A DNA stretch of 64,000 nt. Origin: Poriferisodalis sp965198245. Its GTDB lineage: Bacteria > Actinomycetota > Acidimicrobiia > Acidimicrobiales > Poriferisodalaceae. A model generated the notes under the pieces. It saw only the letters and a list, made by a program, of their open reading frames with translations, was not told the origin of the DNA and made no database searches. Within the stretch, counting starts at the first letter, position 1; every line of letters starts with the position of its first letter. A program made the translations under genes and the position numbers. Positions 49,294 to 59,180 of the stretch are shown piece after piece. The stretch is from contig NZ_OZ240249.1 of assembly GCF_965198245.1 (NCBI RefSeq), positions 2,914,001 to 2,978,000 of the forward strand, read 5' to 3'.

Positions 49294-52200
49294 ATGCAGA
49301 CTTCGGGCTCGCGCGGCGCGGCTTCAACGCGCCGTCAACGCTCGAGACTGGCGTTCGCGGCGTTCGTGTTGGCATTTGCAGGAGTTGTAGCGCCGGTTTG
49401 AGCGGCACGATCCCAACCGAACTGGGCAGCTTGAGCGGCCTCACCACGATCTCCATGGCCTCGAACGACCTCAGCGGAAGCATCCCGGCATCGATCGGCA
49501 ATCTCACCAATCTCCGCCATCTGGATCTCTCCGGCACCGACCTGCTCGACCACATTCCTTCACAGCTGGGAAATCTCTCCAACCTCAAGGTGCTGTACCT
49601 CACGGGCGACATCCCCATCAAGCTCGAGAAGCTGGTGTAGCTGGAAGAACTCAGACTCGCCGACAACAATTTGACTGGTTGCGTGCCCGGATCGTTGTCG
49701 TATGTCGCGAAACACGACATCGCCAAGCTCGGGCTCCCGTACTGCCGAGCCAAGCCGATCTTCCGGACCTCGGAATCCGGACTGCGCAACGTCTTAGAAG
49801 GCGCGACCGTGGGAACCTCCGTGGGCAGGCCCGTGGCTGCGGTGGATCGCGACGGCGATCCGCTGACGTACTCGCTCGGGGGCACCGACGCGGGCAATTT
49901 CCAGATCGATGCATCGTCGGGACAGCTGCGTGTTAATGCAACCCTCGATCGGGAATCCCAAGAGACTCACTCCCTCACGGTCTCGGTGCACGACGGCACT
50001 GACCGCGACGGGGAACCGGACACGTCGACCGACACGACGATCGACGTGACCGTCACGATCCTCGACGTGGACGAGGAGCCCACGGTGACCGGTCCGGCCA
50101 CCGCAACAACAACCGAGAACGTCGACACCGTCCTGGGTTACTACTCCGCCGTCGATCCTGAAGGCGACGAGATCACCTGGTCGGTGGCAGGGACCGACAG
50201 ACAGGCATTCGAAATCCACAGCCACGGCGCGCTGCGTTTCGCCGTGCCACCCGACTACGAGTCGCCGACAGACCAAGGCAGGGACAACAGCTACGACCTG
50301 CTGGTCCAGGCATCCGACGGATCAAACACAGTCTCGCTCGCGATCGCCGTGTCGGTCACAGGCATCGACGAAGCACCGGTGCTGCTGGGTCCCCGTGCAT
50401 TCAGCCTGTCGGAGAACATCTCTGGCGAACTGGGCCGATACCGGGCGATCGATCCTGAAGATGCCACGGTGACCCTGACACTCGGCGGCGGTGACTCCGG
50501 ATCGCTGAGCCTGGGTGACGACGGTGTGTTGAGCCTCGACAGCGCCCCGGACTTCGAACAGCCCGGCGACGTTGACCGCGACGGCGTGTACGAGGTCAGC
50601 ATCGAGGCGTCCGATGGCGCGCTGACCACCTCGCGGGCGGTGCGCATCGGAGTGCGGGACGTGAACGAGGCACCGACCGTGAGCGGCGACACCTCGATCG
50701 AGCGAGATGAGCTGTACACCGATGACACCTCGATCATCGGTCGGTACTCCGTCGACGATCCTGAGTCCGGGGATGTCGAGTGGAGTGTCGCGGGGAGCGA
50801 CGGCGCTGATTTTGTGATCGACGCGTTCGGCCAGCTGAAATTTGCCAAGACGCCGGATTTCGAGTCGGCCGCCGACGCGAATCGGGACAACGTCTTCGGG
50901 ATCACCGTCGAAGCGTTCGACGGCGACCACACCGGTTCGCTCGCCGTAACCGTCAAGGTCTCGAATATCGACGAGAGTCCGGAACTGCGCCCCTTCGGGC
51001 TGTACCCGCAAGTAGGCAACTCGGTGCATCTGAGCTTCGGCGATCCCGACGGCAGCGTGACAGGCACGCAGCGGAGTTGGCAACGCTCGTCGAACCGTGT
51101 CAGCTGGTCGACGATCAGCGACGCCACGTCAAGTTCGTACTACCCGACATCGGGCGACCAGGGCCGATACCTACGCGTCAACGTCAGCTACAACGACGGT
51201 GAGGGCGACAACAAGACGGAGCGGTTCACATGGAACAGCGCGGTACGTGCGGAGCCCTCCAGCAACACGGCCCCCAACTTCGACTCGACTGCGGCAGTGC
51301 AACGATCGGTACCAGAGACCGATCCAGCCGGCTACGCCGTCGGGCCCCCCGTCAGCGCCGATGACGACGGTGACGATCCCCTCGTCTACTCCCTGAGCGG
51401 CGTGGGCAACGGCTCTTTCAGGATCGACGCGACAACAGGTCAGATCGGCACACATGCGCCGCTCGAGGGATATCCGGGCCAAGCGTTTTAGCTCACGGTC
51501 AACGCTGTGGACCCGTCGGATGCGAGGGCTCAACGACCCGTCACCATCACTGTTCAAGACCAGCCGCAAGCACCCGTGCTGACCGGCCCCCGCGTCGTGC
51601 ATATCGACGAACGCAACACCGAGGTCGCTTTGTTCGGCGCATACGATCCTGACCGCGGCGCGCTCAGCTGGAGCCTCGGCGGGCCCGACGAAGATGATCT
51701 TCAGATCAGCACGCGCGGCAAGCTGAGGTTCCAGCAGTTCCCGGACGCCAATGCGCCGGCCGATGCGAATCTCGATAACACCTATGAGGTCGACGTCCGC
51801 GTTTCCGATGGCAGCTTCACGGCCACGCAGCGTGTCCGGGTCACTGTCGCTGACCTCAATGAATTCGGAAGCGTGTCACTGTCGGAATCGCAGCCGACGC
51901 CGGGAACTGCGGTGACGGCGACATCGCCAATCTGAGGTGGGAGTGGCAACGCAAGCGCTCCAGCGGGGAATGGACGACGCTGTTTGTTGCCAATGGCTGG
52001 AGTCCAGCGGACGTCGGAGTTGCTGCGGCCTTCGCAGCCCGCACAACAGGCGCCGCGGTCGTCTACACCGAAGGTGACCGCCTTCCGGCTGCAGTCCGGG
52101 CGCTCCTCGACGTCCGAACCGTTCACCTCATTGCGATCATCGGCGGTGAGACCGCCGTGTCCGAGGCAGTGCGCCAGTCGCTGGCCGCCTCCGAGCCGTT

Positions 52201-52603
52201 TGCGGACATCAAGCGCATCACGGGAGCGACGCGTGTCGAGACGTCAGTCCGAGCCGCCCGCTTGGCCCTCGACGGCACGCGTGCGGGGAACGCAGTGCTG
52301 ATCGTCGCCAATGGATGGAGGCCGCCCGACATCGGCATTGCCGCAACGTTGGCGGCGCGCCTGCCCTACTCGGCTGTCGTCTACACGGCGCCCGGCATGC
52401 TGCCGGCCGAAACAGAAGAACTTCTCAGACTCGTCCAGCCGGGGTTGGTTCGCATCATTGGCGGGACCAACGCGATTTCCACCACCGTTCAGAACGAGAT
52501 CGCGGCTCTCTTGCCGTCGCACGGCAGGACGCAACGCACCAGCGGCCAGTCCCGGATTCACACATCCGTCAACGTTGCCCGCGGAATCCTGCCGAGGGAC
52601 TAG
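49294..52603 (+). pseudogene. Multidomain surface protein gene, broken by several lesions
   Basis: Pieces of one exported adhesin-like protein follow each other on the plus strand: a signal peptide (MQTSGSRG..RSRLAFAAFVLAFAG) to 49401; in another frame leucine-rich repeats (SGTIPTELGSLSGL) ending at TAG 49638-49640; in the same frame LEELRLADNNLTGCVPG and about five cadherin-like repeats ending at TAG 51489-51491; the same frame continues to TGA 51933-51935; then a frameshift (DGDIANLRWEWQRKRSS) to cell-wall-binding repeats type 2 (VANGWSPADVGVAA, IIGGTNAIS) ending at 52603. Homology reads through every stop. At least four lesions, so it is decayed unless assembly errors are involved. Confidence 0.8.
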
Positions 52604-52651
52604 GGGCCCGTAGTCCGTCCCGGTGTCGTCACGGCTCCCCCGCTCGAGCGG

Positions 52652-52657
52652 TACCGT
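52652..52657 (+). promoter_or_regulatory. -10 box of the aminotransferase gene
   Basis: TACCGT, 8 nt before the GTG at 52666. It supports that start over a long upstream open frame that lies within the surface-protein remnant. Confidence 0.45.
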
Positions 52658-52665
52658 GCGGGCCC

Positions 52666-53748
52666 GTGACCCATAGCGACCGCATCCTGATGGGGCCGGG
52701 GCCGTCCAACCCCTATCCCGAAGTCATCGAAGCCTTCACCCGACCGGTGCTCGGCCACCTCGATCCCGAGTTCATTGCTCTGCTGGACGAGATCAACGCG
52801 CGCCTTCGAGCCGTCTGGCAGACCCAGAACCTGCTGACGTTCCCCGTGAGCGCCACCGGTTCGGCGGGCATGGAGGCCGCCTTCTGCAACTTCGTGGAGC
52901 CCGCCGACACCGTCGTCATCGGTGTCAACGGCGTCTTCGGCACCCGTATGTGTGACGTCGCTTCACGATGCGGTGCAAATGTTGTCGCCGTCGAGGAGCC
53001 GTGGGGCCGCGCTATCGACCCCCAGCGGCTCATCGACGCGCACCCCTCACCCAAGATCATCGCGGTTGTGCATGCGGAGACCTCCACGGGTGTGCGCAAC
53101 GACATCGCTCCGCTCGGTGAGGCGAAGGGTGATGCACTGTTGCTTGTCGACTGCGTCACGTCGTTGGGCGGGATCCCGGTCGACATCGACGGATGGGGCA
53201 CCGACATCGCTTACAGCGGCACCCAGAAGTGTCTCGGGGTGCCACCGGGCCTTGCCCCCCTCACTGTCAGCGACCGCGCTCTCGAATCACTCGTGGCCAA
53301 GCCCCAGAGCTGGTACCTCGACCTCAACATGATCCGGGCCTATGTCGTCGGGGAGGGCGCTCGCGCCTACCACCACACGGCCCCGATCTCGATGCTCTAC
53401 GCGCTGCACGCCGGCCTCGGAGCGGTGCTCGATGAGGGGCTCCACAACGCTTGGGCACGCCATCAGGCCTGCGGCGATGAGCTGCACGCCCGCCTGCCGG
53501 AACTGGGCTTCGAGCTGTGGGCCCAAGAGGGTCACCGGCTGCCCGAGCTGACCACCGTCACGCTGCCAGCGAGACTCGACGACGTCGCCGGGCGGCGTAC
53601 CCTGCTCGAGCGCTACGGCATCGAGGTGGGCGGCGGGCTGGGTCCCGTGGCAGGAAAGGTGTGGCGCATCGGCTGTATGGGCCACACAGCCCGGATGCGC
53701 AACGTCAGGATGCTGCTCGGCGCGCTCGAAGAGCTGGTGGCAGCCTGA
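52666..53748 (+). CDS. Class V aminotransferase (serine/alanine-glyoxylate type)
   Basis: A 360-aa PLP enzyme. ILMGPGPSNPYPEVIEA, VSATGSAGMEAAF, VVHAETSTGVRNDI, LLVDCVTSLGG and the PLP lysine in YSGTQKCLG match serine-pyruvate/alanine-glyoxylate aminotransferases. They move amino groups between serine or alanine and glyoxylate or pyruvate, linking to glycine, which the gcv system here can cleave. Direction and amino donor cannot be read from sequence. Convergent with the Rieske oxygenase gene. Confidence 0.9.
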   Translation: MTHSDRILMGPGPSNPYPEVIEAFTRPVLGHLDPEFIALLDEINARLRAVWQTQNLLTFPVSATGSAGMEAAFCNFVEPADTVVIGVNGVFGTRMCDVASRCGANVVAVEEPWGRAIDPQRLIDAHPSPKIIAVVHAETSTGVRNDIAPLGEAKGDALLLVDCVTSLGGIPVDIDGWGTDIAYSGTQKCLGVPPGLAPLTVSDRALESLVAKPQSWYLDLNMIRAYVVGEGARAYHHTAPISMLYALHAGLGAVLDEGLHNAWARHQACGDELHARLPELGFELWAQEGHRLPELTTVTLPARLDDVAGRRTLLERYGIEVGGGLGPVAGKVWRIGCMGHTARMRNVRMLLGALEELVAA

Positions 53749-53778
53749 GCTGCGGTCCGTGCCTCGTCCGAGGCCCGA

Positions 53779-54981
53779 TCAGGGCGTCGGGTGCAACGGC
53801 AACAGTTCTTTGCCGAGCGCCGCTCGGTAGGTGTTGTGGAAGTGATGCAATGCCGGCTCGTTGCGTCCGAACACGACGTGCTCAAGCGCCCCACTGCTGG
53901 CTGAGCGCTGCTGGCTGGCGCTCATCGCGTAGTCCTCATCGCGGATGATGTTCCCGAAACCACGAGCGACCTCCTCGGCGAAGTGAGCGGCGTCTGCATC
54001 TGATGCAGCGTCAGACGCTGTGTCGAGCGAAACGTGAGGTCGCAAGTAGAACGAGATGCGGCTGATGTGCCGCCCCGGGTACCGGGCGTCGGGATAGGCA
54101 CGGACCACGTACACAACACTGCCTGACGGGATGAACTGAACATTCGGGAACAGCCAGTACACCGGCAGTGTGGCGGTGCACAGATCCCAGTCGTCGGGCG
54201 ACAGCTTGCGCACGTCGTCGATCTCGCGTCGGCACAGCAGCATCCGGTGATTCCGGCCGAAGGTGTCATAGCACTGCACGTTGCCGTAGAAGGCCCCATA
54301 CAGCGTGTCGGCATGCAGCACCGGAAAGTGGTAGGTCTCGCCGAAGGTGTCCATGGCGAGCTTCCAGTTGCACGCCACGTCGTACCGGTCGCCGCCGAGC
54401 CACCTCAGCTCGCCGAGTTCCCAATCGGCGAGGTCGGCTGCCAATTCGGCACCCAACAGCTCGTCGGGATCGATGACGCCGCCGGGCACCGGATGCACCC
54501 ACAGCAGGCCGTGCTTCTCGACCGCAGGCAACGGGACCAGGCCGAGCTCTGAGCGGTCCAGCTCCCCGAATTGGTCGGATTTCGGCAATCCCACCAATGT
54601 CCCGTCGCCGTCGTAGGTCCAGTTGTGGAACGGGCAGGCAAAACGCCGCTTGGTGCCGCGCTCTGCTGTTTCGACGACGACGCCACGGTGCCGGCAGACA
54701 TTCACGAACGCCTTGAAGTCCCCCGATGCTGAGCGCGTGAGCAGAACCGGCGTGCTCAGTTCGTCGAAGGTCATGAACGAACCCGGCCCGGGGAGGTCAC
54801 CCGACAGCCCGACGATCTGGGGGTATCGATCGAAGAACTCCCGCTGCTCGAGCGCTGCGAGTTCGGGATCGGCATACGCCGACGTGGGGTTGTAACGCAC
54901 ACCGCCGGCATCGACGTTGGTGCCAGAGTCGAGGCGCGCGAGCAGCGTCTTGATCTGATCGATTTGTTCGGCGCGCTTCAC
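53779..54981 (-). CDS. Rieske aromatic-ring-hydroxylating oxygenase, alpha subunit
   Basis: A 400-aa terminal oxygenase. The Rieske [2Fe-2S] motif is CRH-x17-CPFH (CRHRGVVVE, then FACPFHNWTYDGDG, ~100-125). The mononuclear iron histidines are in DTFGETYHFPVLHADT. Such enzymes hydroxylate or demethylate aromatic and quaternary-amine substrates using electrons from a reductase, which is not adjacent; a ferredoxin gene lies far off at 19224. Followed on the same strand, reading upstream to downstream, from a DUF1330 gene 15 bp before it. Confidence 0.85.
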   Translation of the reverse strand: MKRAEQIDQIKTLLARLDSGTNVDAGGVRYNPTSAYADPELAALEQREFFDRYPQIVGLSGDLPGPGSFMTFDELSTPVLLTRSASGDFKAFVNVCRHRGVVVETAERGTKRRFACPFHNWTYDGDGTLVGLPKSDQFGELDRSELGLVPLPAVEKHGLLWVHPVPGGVIDPDELLGAELAADLADWELGELRWLGGDRYDVACNWKLAMDTFGETYHFPVLHADTLYGAFYGNVQCYDTFGRNHRMLLCRREIDDVRKLSPDDWDLCTATLPVYWLFPNVQFIPSGSVVYVVRAYPDARYPGRHISRISFYLRPHVSLDTASDAASDADAAHFAEEVARGFGNIIRDEDYAMSASQQRSASSGALEHVVFGRNEPALHHFHNTYRAALGKELLPLHPTP

Positions 54982-54996
54982 GGCCGGAATTCCGGC

Positions 54997-55293
54997 TCAG
55001 CGGGTGTTGAACGACTGCGCCAGGACGGAGAAACCCTCGGTGTTCTCAAGACGCATGCCGACGATTTCCTGGTACTCAGGCGAGTTGTACCAAGCCTTGG
55101 CGGCTTCGGTATCAGGGAACTCCAAGACAATGGTCTGGGGCCCTGGCGGGGTGCCCTCCATCACCTCGGAGGCCGCGTCGAACGCAACCAGCTTGGCCCC
55201 TGCGGCTTGCACCGTGGGCGCTGCCGCCTTCTGGTACTGCCGATATGCATCGGCGTCCTTCACGACGTACTGAGCAATGAAATATGCAGCCAT
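54997..55293 (-). CDS. DUF1330 family protein
   Basis: A 98-aa protein with the dimeric alpha/beta barrel features of DUF1330: YFIAQYVVKDADAYRQYQKAA at the start, GAKLVAFDAASEVMEG in the middle and LEFPDTEAAKAWYNSPEYQEI. The family has no settled function. It lies between the enoyl-CoA hydratase and Rieske genes on the minus strand, and may be cotranscribed with the latter. Confidence 0.88.
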   Translation of the reverse strand: MAAYFIAQYVVKDADAYRQYQKAAAPTVQAAGAKLVAFDAASEVMEGTPPGPQTIVLEFPDTEAAKAWYNSPEYQEIVGMRLENTEGFSVLAQSFNTR

Positions 55294-55382
55294 GCGCGGC
55301 AGTATGCCACCTGACCGCGACTCTCACTGAGGAGGGTGGGACCGAGGGTCGCCGCGGGAGACTCGTCGAGGCTCTTCGTGGC

Positions 55383-56243
55383 TCAGCGGAGCCAGTCGTT
55401 GAACTCGGGCTGCCGCTTGGCCAGGAATGCCGAGACGCCCTCTGCTGCATCGGGCAGGTGATCGGTGATTGCGGTCTTCGAAGCGATCTCGTCGAGAGAT
55501 TGCTCCCACGTCATCTCCGCCGCCAGCAGGATCGACCGCTTGAGCATGCGCATCGCCACCTGGGGGCCCTCGGCCAGCTCGGCTGCGAGCTCGGCCGTGG
55601 CTGCGGGCAACTGGTCGTCGTCGACCACCTCATGGACCAGGCCCAGCTCACGCGCCACCGATGCATCGACGATCCGCTTGCGCATCATGAAGTCCGTCGC
55701 GCGGGCCACGCCGAGATGCTGTACCAGCAGCCACTGGCCGCCCTCGTCGGGCAGCAGGCCGAAGCGAAGCGTTGCAGAACCCATGCGAGCCGAGCGTGCC
55801 GCAATGCGGAAGTCGCAGGCCAAGGCGAAGCTGAAGCCGGTCTGGATGGCGAAGCCATTGATCGCGGCGACGGTCAGCTTGTCCAGATGGCGGACCGCTG
55901 TGTTGACGGCCTGCGAGATCGTCCGCAGTCCGTTGTAGGTGCCCGGCGCGTTGTGGTGGCCGCCGAAGATCGGCGCCGTGGAGCCCGGATGGGCTTCCTC
56001 GTAGCCGCGCAGGTCGTCGCCCGCCCAGAAGGCCCGACCCTGGCCCGTGAACACGAGCACGCGTACGTCGTCGTCCATCTGTGCCTGGGTCAGCAGTTCG
56101 ACCAAGTCCCGTTTCATCGGCGCGTTCGAGGCGTTCATCGTCTCGGGTCGATTGAACGTGACGGTCAGGACACCGCTGTCCGCCAACGAGGTCTCAAATC
56201 CGAAGTACTCGGTGTCGCCTATTCCCGATTGACGCTGTGCCAT
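55383..56243 (-). CDS. Enoyl-CoA hydratase/isomerase family protein
   Basis: A 286-aa crotonase-fold protein. The ATG at 56243 follows GGGGAG. LTVTFNRPETMNASN and GRAFWAGDDLRG are the CoA-binding strands, and the oxyanion-hole region is AINGFAIQTGFSFALACDFRIAA. One of the usual two catalytic Glu positions appears as DEGGQW. Family reactions include hydration, isomerisation and ring cleavage of acyl-CoAs; the context (Rieske oxygenase) suggests ring or side-chain breakdown. Confidence 0.85.
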   Translation of the reverse strand: MAQRQSGIGDTEYFGFETSLADSGVLTVTFNRPETMNASNAPMKRDLVELLTQAQMDDDVRVLVFTGQGRAFWAGDDLRGYEEAHPGSTAPIFGGHHNAPGTYNGLRTISQAVNTAVRHLDKLTVAAINGFAIQTGFSFALACDFRIAARSARMGSATLRFGLLPDEGGQWLLVQHLGVARATDFMMRKRIVDASVARELGLVHEVVDDDQLPAATAELAAELAEGPQVAMRMLKRSILLAAEMTWEQSLDEIASKTAITDHLPDAAEGVSAFLAKRQPEFNDWLR

Positions 56244-56306
56244 TGCAACTCCCCTGTGGTCTCGCAGGTCGGTGGCCCCGAACCTAATGAATCTGCGGCG
56301 GCTGGA

Positions 56307-56312
56307 TACGCT
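56307..56312 (+). promoter_or_regulatory. -10 box of a hypothetical gene
   Basis: TACGCT, 7 nt before the GTG at 56320. Confidence 0.4.
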
Positions 56313-56319
56313 GCGCGCC

Positions 56320-56694
56320 GTGCCAGACCAGCCGCACGTCTCCCGAGCACCGTTCGCCCCCTTTGACGGTGTGCTCATGCTGCGGCTCGATACCGAGACG
56401 CCCGCTGGTGACCGGACGTACTACGTCACGCCCTTCGTGACCGATGGCGAGCGGATGTTTGTCTTCGACGAACCCGGCGATCGCAGTGATGCGCTCGAGG
56501 CACTGCTCATCGGCAACCGCACGGCGATCAGCTCTGCGACAACGGGCGGCCTGAGCATCGGCGCCATTGGGTGCAACCCGACTCCGGCCGAGGAAGCATG
56601 GGCGCGTGATGCGTGCTCGGCGCGCTTCTTCTACGACCAGGCCTTGCAAGACCTCGCCCAGCTCGGCGGCCTCGTGACCCTGCACCCCGCCTGA
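56320..56694 (+). CDS. Hypothetical protein
   Basis: A 124-aa protein from the GTG at 56320 (VPDQPHVSRAPFAPFDGVLML); the frame is open to 56272 but that part overlaps the promoter region. It has beta-rich text (MLRLDTETPAGDRTYYVTPFVTDGERMFVFDEPGD) and a helical end (ACSARFFYDQALQDLAQLG). No family recognised, no membrane segment. Divergent from the enoyl-CoA hydratase gene. Confidence 0.55.
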   Translation: MPDQPHVSRAPFAPFDGVLMLRLDTETPAGDRTYYVTPFVTDGERMFVFDEPGDRSDALEALLIGNRTAISSATTGGLSIGAIGCNPTPAEEAWARDACSARFFYDQALQDLAQLGGLVTLHPA

Positions 56695-56742
56695 GCAGCC
56701 ATCTCTGCTGACTGCCGTTGTTCAGTCTCGGGCCGTCGACCG

Positions 56743-57436
56743 ATGGAGACGGTCATGGGTGGGAGCTTCGATGCGGATGCGGCCGGGCGACCGGGCGTGT
56801 TTCCAGTCGAGTCACCGGCCGATCTCGAGAGTTCGGGCGGGATTGTTGGGCCTGCGGGGCGCGCTTTGCTGCGGGGATCAACCGGCTGGACGACTTCGGC
56901 GACGGCTGCGAGGCGGTGCTTCGGCGTTTGTCTGGCTGCTCAGGGGCGGCGGCGAAGCGTGCTGCTGGGCGCGCTTCCGCGCTGGCAGAAATGCCCAATG
57001 TCGCAGCCCCGCTGGGTGAGGGCCGCAAATGAGTGGATGCGCGAACACCGCAAGGGCCTCACCAAGGCCACTACTCTCATGGATCCCGCCACCGGCGCCG
57101 CGTTCAAGGCGATCATCGACGATATGGCTCAGCGGTTCGCCCAAGCCGAGCGGAACGACTGGACGCCGCCGCAATCAGCTGCTGATCGTCGCCGACACCC
57201 AATGGCGTGCCCTCGTTGCACGCGATCGAGGTTGCGTGATCTGTCAAGCGGCACCCGGTTGGTGTGAGGCCCATCACATCGTCCCGTGGAAGGCTCCCGC
57301 GAGGGGGCGGACCGACATCGACAATCTCACGCTGTTGTGTTTCCGCTGTCACCACCAGCTCCACGACAGCCGTGGCTGTCTGCGGCGAACCTCGCCCACC
57401 AGCTTCGTCATGGACTACAACCGCCGACGCGAATAG
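56743..57436 (+). pseudogene. Degenerate DUF222/HNH endonuclease gene
   Basis: A second 13E12-type gene in ruins. 56743-57180 contains pieces in one frame (WMREHRKGLTKATTLMDPATGAAFKAIIDD); the nuclease part reads in another frame from ~57170 (LLIVADTQWRALVARDRGCVICQAAP, GWCEAHHIVPWKAPARGRTD, LLCFRCHHQLHD), ending at 57436. The HNH residues survive but most of DUF222 is missing and at least one frameshift separates the parts. The intact relative at 23904-25211 shows what was lost. Confidence 0.7.
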
Positions 57437-57550
57437 GTCGCTCTCGCCGAAATCTTCAGCGAGCGCCTGGCCTGGGAGTCGCGCAAATGCCTCGGCCACC
57501 AACACAGACAGCCCCCCCTTGGTCGGACCTTATTGATCGAACAGCCCATC

Positions 57551-57556
57551 TAGGGT
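57551..57556 (+). promoter_or_regulatory. -10 box of the LLM oxidoreductase gene
   Basis: TAGGGT, 6 nt before the ATG at 57563. Confidence 0.45.
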
Positions 57557-57562
57557 GCGCTG

Positions 57563-58663
57563 ATGCGCACAGCCATTGGATTCGGGGGGCCGGCGTCGGG
57601 CAAGCGCCGTGATTGGGACGAACAGGTCGAGTTCCTGCGCGAGGCCGAGCGTCTTGGCGTGGACATCTTGTGGTCGGCCGAGGCGTGGGGCATGGACGGC
57701 GTCAGCACGCTGGCGTACCTCGCCGCAGTCACCGAACGGGTGAAGCTCGGCACCGGCATCCTGCAGATATCGGCCCGCGCCCCAGCGATGACCGCCATGA
57801 CTGCGCTGTCAATGGCTGCGATGACGGGCGACCGCTTCATCTTGGGACTCGGCGTCAGTGGGCCTCAAGTCGTCGAGGGCCTCCACGGGGTGCCGTTCGC
57901 CGACCCGCTGGGGCGGCTGCGCGAGACCGTCGACATCTGCCGCCAGGCGTTCGCCGGCGAGCGGATCTCCCACGAAGGCCGCCACCATGTCCTCCCACTG
58001 CCGGGCGGTCAGGGCAAGTCTCTGCGTCTCGCGCAACCCGCCAATGACACCATCGAGATCTGGCTCGCGACCCTTGGGCCCAAGTCATTGCGCTACACCG
58101 GTGAGGCTGCCGACGGCTGGGTGGGTGTGTGCTTCGTGCCGAGCTGTCCCGAGGTCACCTGGGGTCAGGTGCTTGAGGGGGCCGCGGCGGCCGGGCGTGC
58201 GCCAGGTTCGGTGGCCTGCCAGGCCGGGGGCGCCGTCGAATTCGGTGATGATCTTGAAGCGCTGATCGAACCGCGGCGTCCCGGCGTCGCCTTCACGCTG
58301 GGCGCGATGGGATCGGCCACGGCCAACTTCTACAACGACGCCTACCGCCGGGCGGGCTTCGAGGAGGAGTGCCGTGAGGTGCAGCGCCTGTGGCTCGACG
58401 GCGATCGCGCCGCCGCCACCACAGCGGTTCCGGATCGGCTGATCACCGAGACGAATTTCTTGGGGACCCACGAACAGGTCACCGATCAGGTGCGCGCGTA
58501 TCGACACGCCGGCGTGGACGTCTTGCGCCTGCAGCCCGAGGGGCCCACTGCCATCGATCGCTTGGACACGCTCGCCCAGATGATCGACATCGTGCGAAAC
58601 GTCAGTGCTGAACCCGCCAGCACAGGGCCCGTCGGCACTGGGCCCGCCGACACGTCGTCGTAG
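57563..58663 (+). CDS. LLM-class flavin/F420-dependent oxidoreductase
   Basis: A 366-aa luciferase-fold protein. EFLREAERLGVDILWSAEAWGMDG, LGTGILQISARAPAMTAMTA and RFILGLGVSGPQVVEG are family motifs; the latter resembles the F420-binding group common in Actinobacteria. The C-terminal 15 residues are a Gly/Pro/Thr-rich tail. Substrate unknown. Stands alone between the dead HNH gene and msrB. Confidence 0.85.
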   Translation: MRTAIGFGGPASGKRRDWDEQVEFLREAERLGVDILWSAEAWGMDGVSTLAYLAAVTERVKLGTGILQISARAPAMTAMTALSMAAMTGDRFILGLGVSGPQVVEGLHGVPFADPLGRLRETVDICRQAFAGERISHEGRHHVLPLPGGQGKSLRLAQPANDTIEIWLATLGPKSLRYTGEAADGWVGVCFVPSCPEVTWGQVLEGAAAAGRAPGSVACQAGGAVEFGDDLEALIEPRRPGVAFTLGAMGSATANFYNDAYRRAGFEEECREVQRLWLDGDRAAATTAVPDRLITETNFLGTHEQVTDQVRAYRHAGVDVLRLQPEGPTAIDRLDTLAQMIDIVRNVSAEPASTGPVGTGPADTSS

Positions 58664-58715
58664 CTGGACCCTCCAAGCAGTCCGATGGCGACCTGCCGAC
58701 GGTCAGCAACGTCAC

Positions 58716-58721
58716 TACCGT
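58716..58721 (+). promoter_or_regulatory. -10 box of msrB
   Basis: TACCGT, 7 nt before the ATG at 58729; it favours that ATG over the GTG at 58720, which overlaps the box. Confidence 0.45.
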
Positions 58722-58728
58722 GGTGTCC

Positions 58729-59139
58729 ATGACCGAGGACCCTGTCACGTTCAGCGAATCCGAGCTGCGGGAGCGGCTCACGCCGATGCAGTACCACGTC
58801 ACCCAGGAGGCAGGCACCGAGCGGCCGTTCACGGGCGAGACGTGGGACAACCATGACGAAGGCGGGTACCACTGCGTGGTGTGCGGCGCCGAGTTGTTCA
58901 GCTCAGAAACGAAGTTCGAGAGTGGTTCTGGTTGGCCGAGCTTCACTCAGCCCGTCTCGGGCGATGCGGTGGACACCGAGGCCGATCGCGCGTACGGCAT
59001 GGTCCGTACCGAGGTGATGTGCAAGGCCTGCGGGGCGCACCTCGGTCACGTCTTTCCCGACGGACCGCGACCGACAGGCGACCGCTTCTGCATGAATTCG
59101 GCGTCGTTGCAGTTCGTATCGACGGACGAGCCCGACTGA
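58729..59139 (+). CDS. msrB: Peptide-methionine (R)-S-oxide reductase
   Basis: A 136-aa repair enzyme that reduces methionine-R-sulfoxide. CVVC and CKAC bind the structural zinc, SGSGWPSF lines the pocket and DRFCMNSASLQF holds the catalytic nucleophile, which is a normal Cys here and not selenocysteine as in some MsrB proteins. HVTQEAGTERPFTGETWDNHDEGGY is the typical N-terminal signature. Single gene, full length. Confidence 0.96.
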   Translation: MTEDPVTFSESELRERLTPMQYHVTQEAGTERPFTGETWDNHDEGGYHCVVCGAELFSSETKFESGSGWPSFTQPVSGDAVDTEADRAYGMVRTEVMCKACGAHLGHVFPDGPRPTGDRFCMNSASLQFVSTDEPD

Positions 59140-59180
59140 AGAGGGCCGACTGAACACCGGCCCGGGACGTTTGCGGGGCG

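Noticed and set aside
49638..51491. In-frame TAG codons in the surface gene as recoded amber (pyrrolysine-like) codons
   Set aside because: Many intact genes here end in TAG, and the same gene also has frameshifts, so plain decay is simpler.
49399..51935. TGA codons at 49399-49401 and 51933-51935 as selenocysteine
   Set aside because: Homology resumes in another frame in both cases and no SECIS-like loop follows.
58729..59139. MsrB as a selenoprotein
   Set aside because: The catalytic position is an ordinary Cys codon (DRFCMNS).
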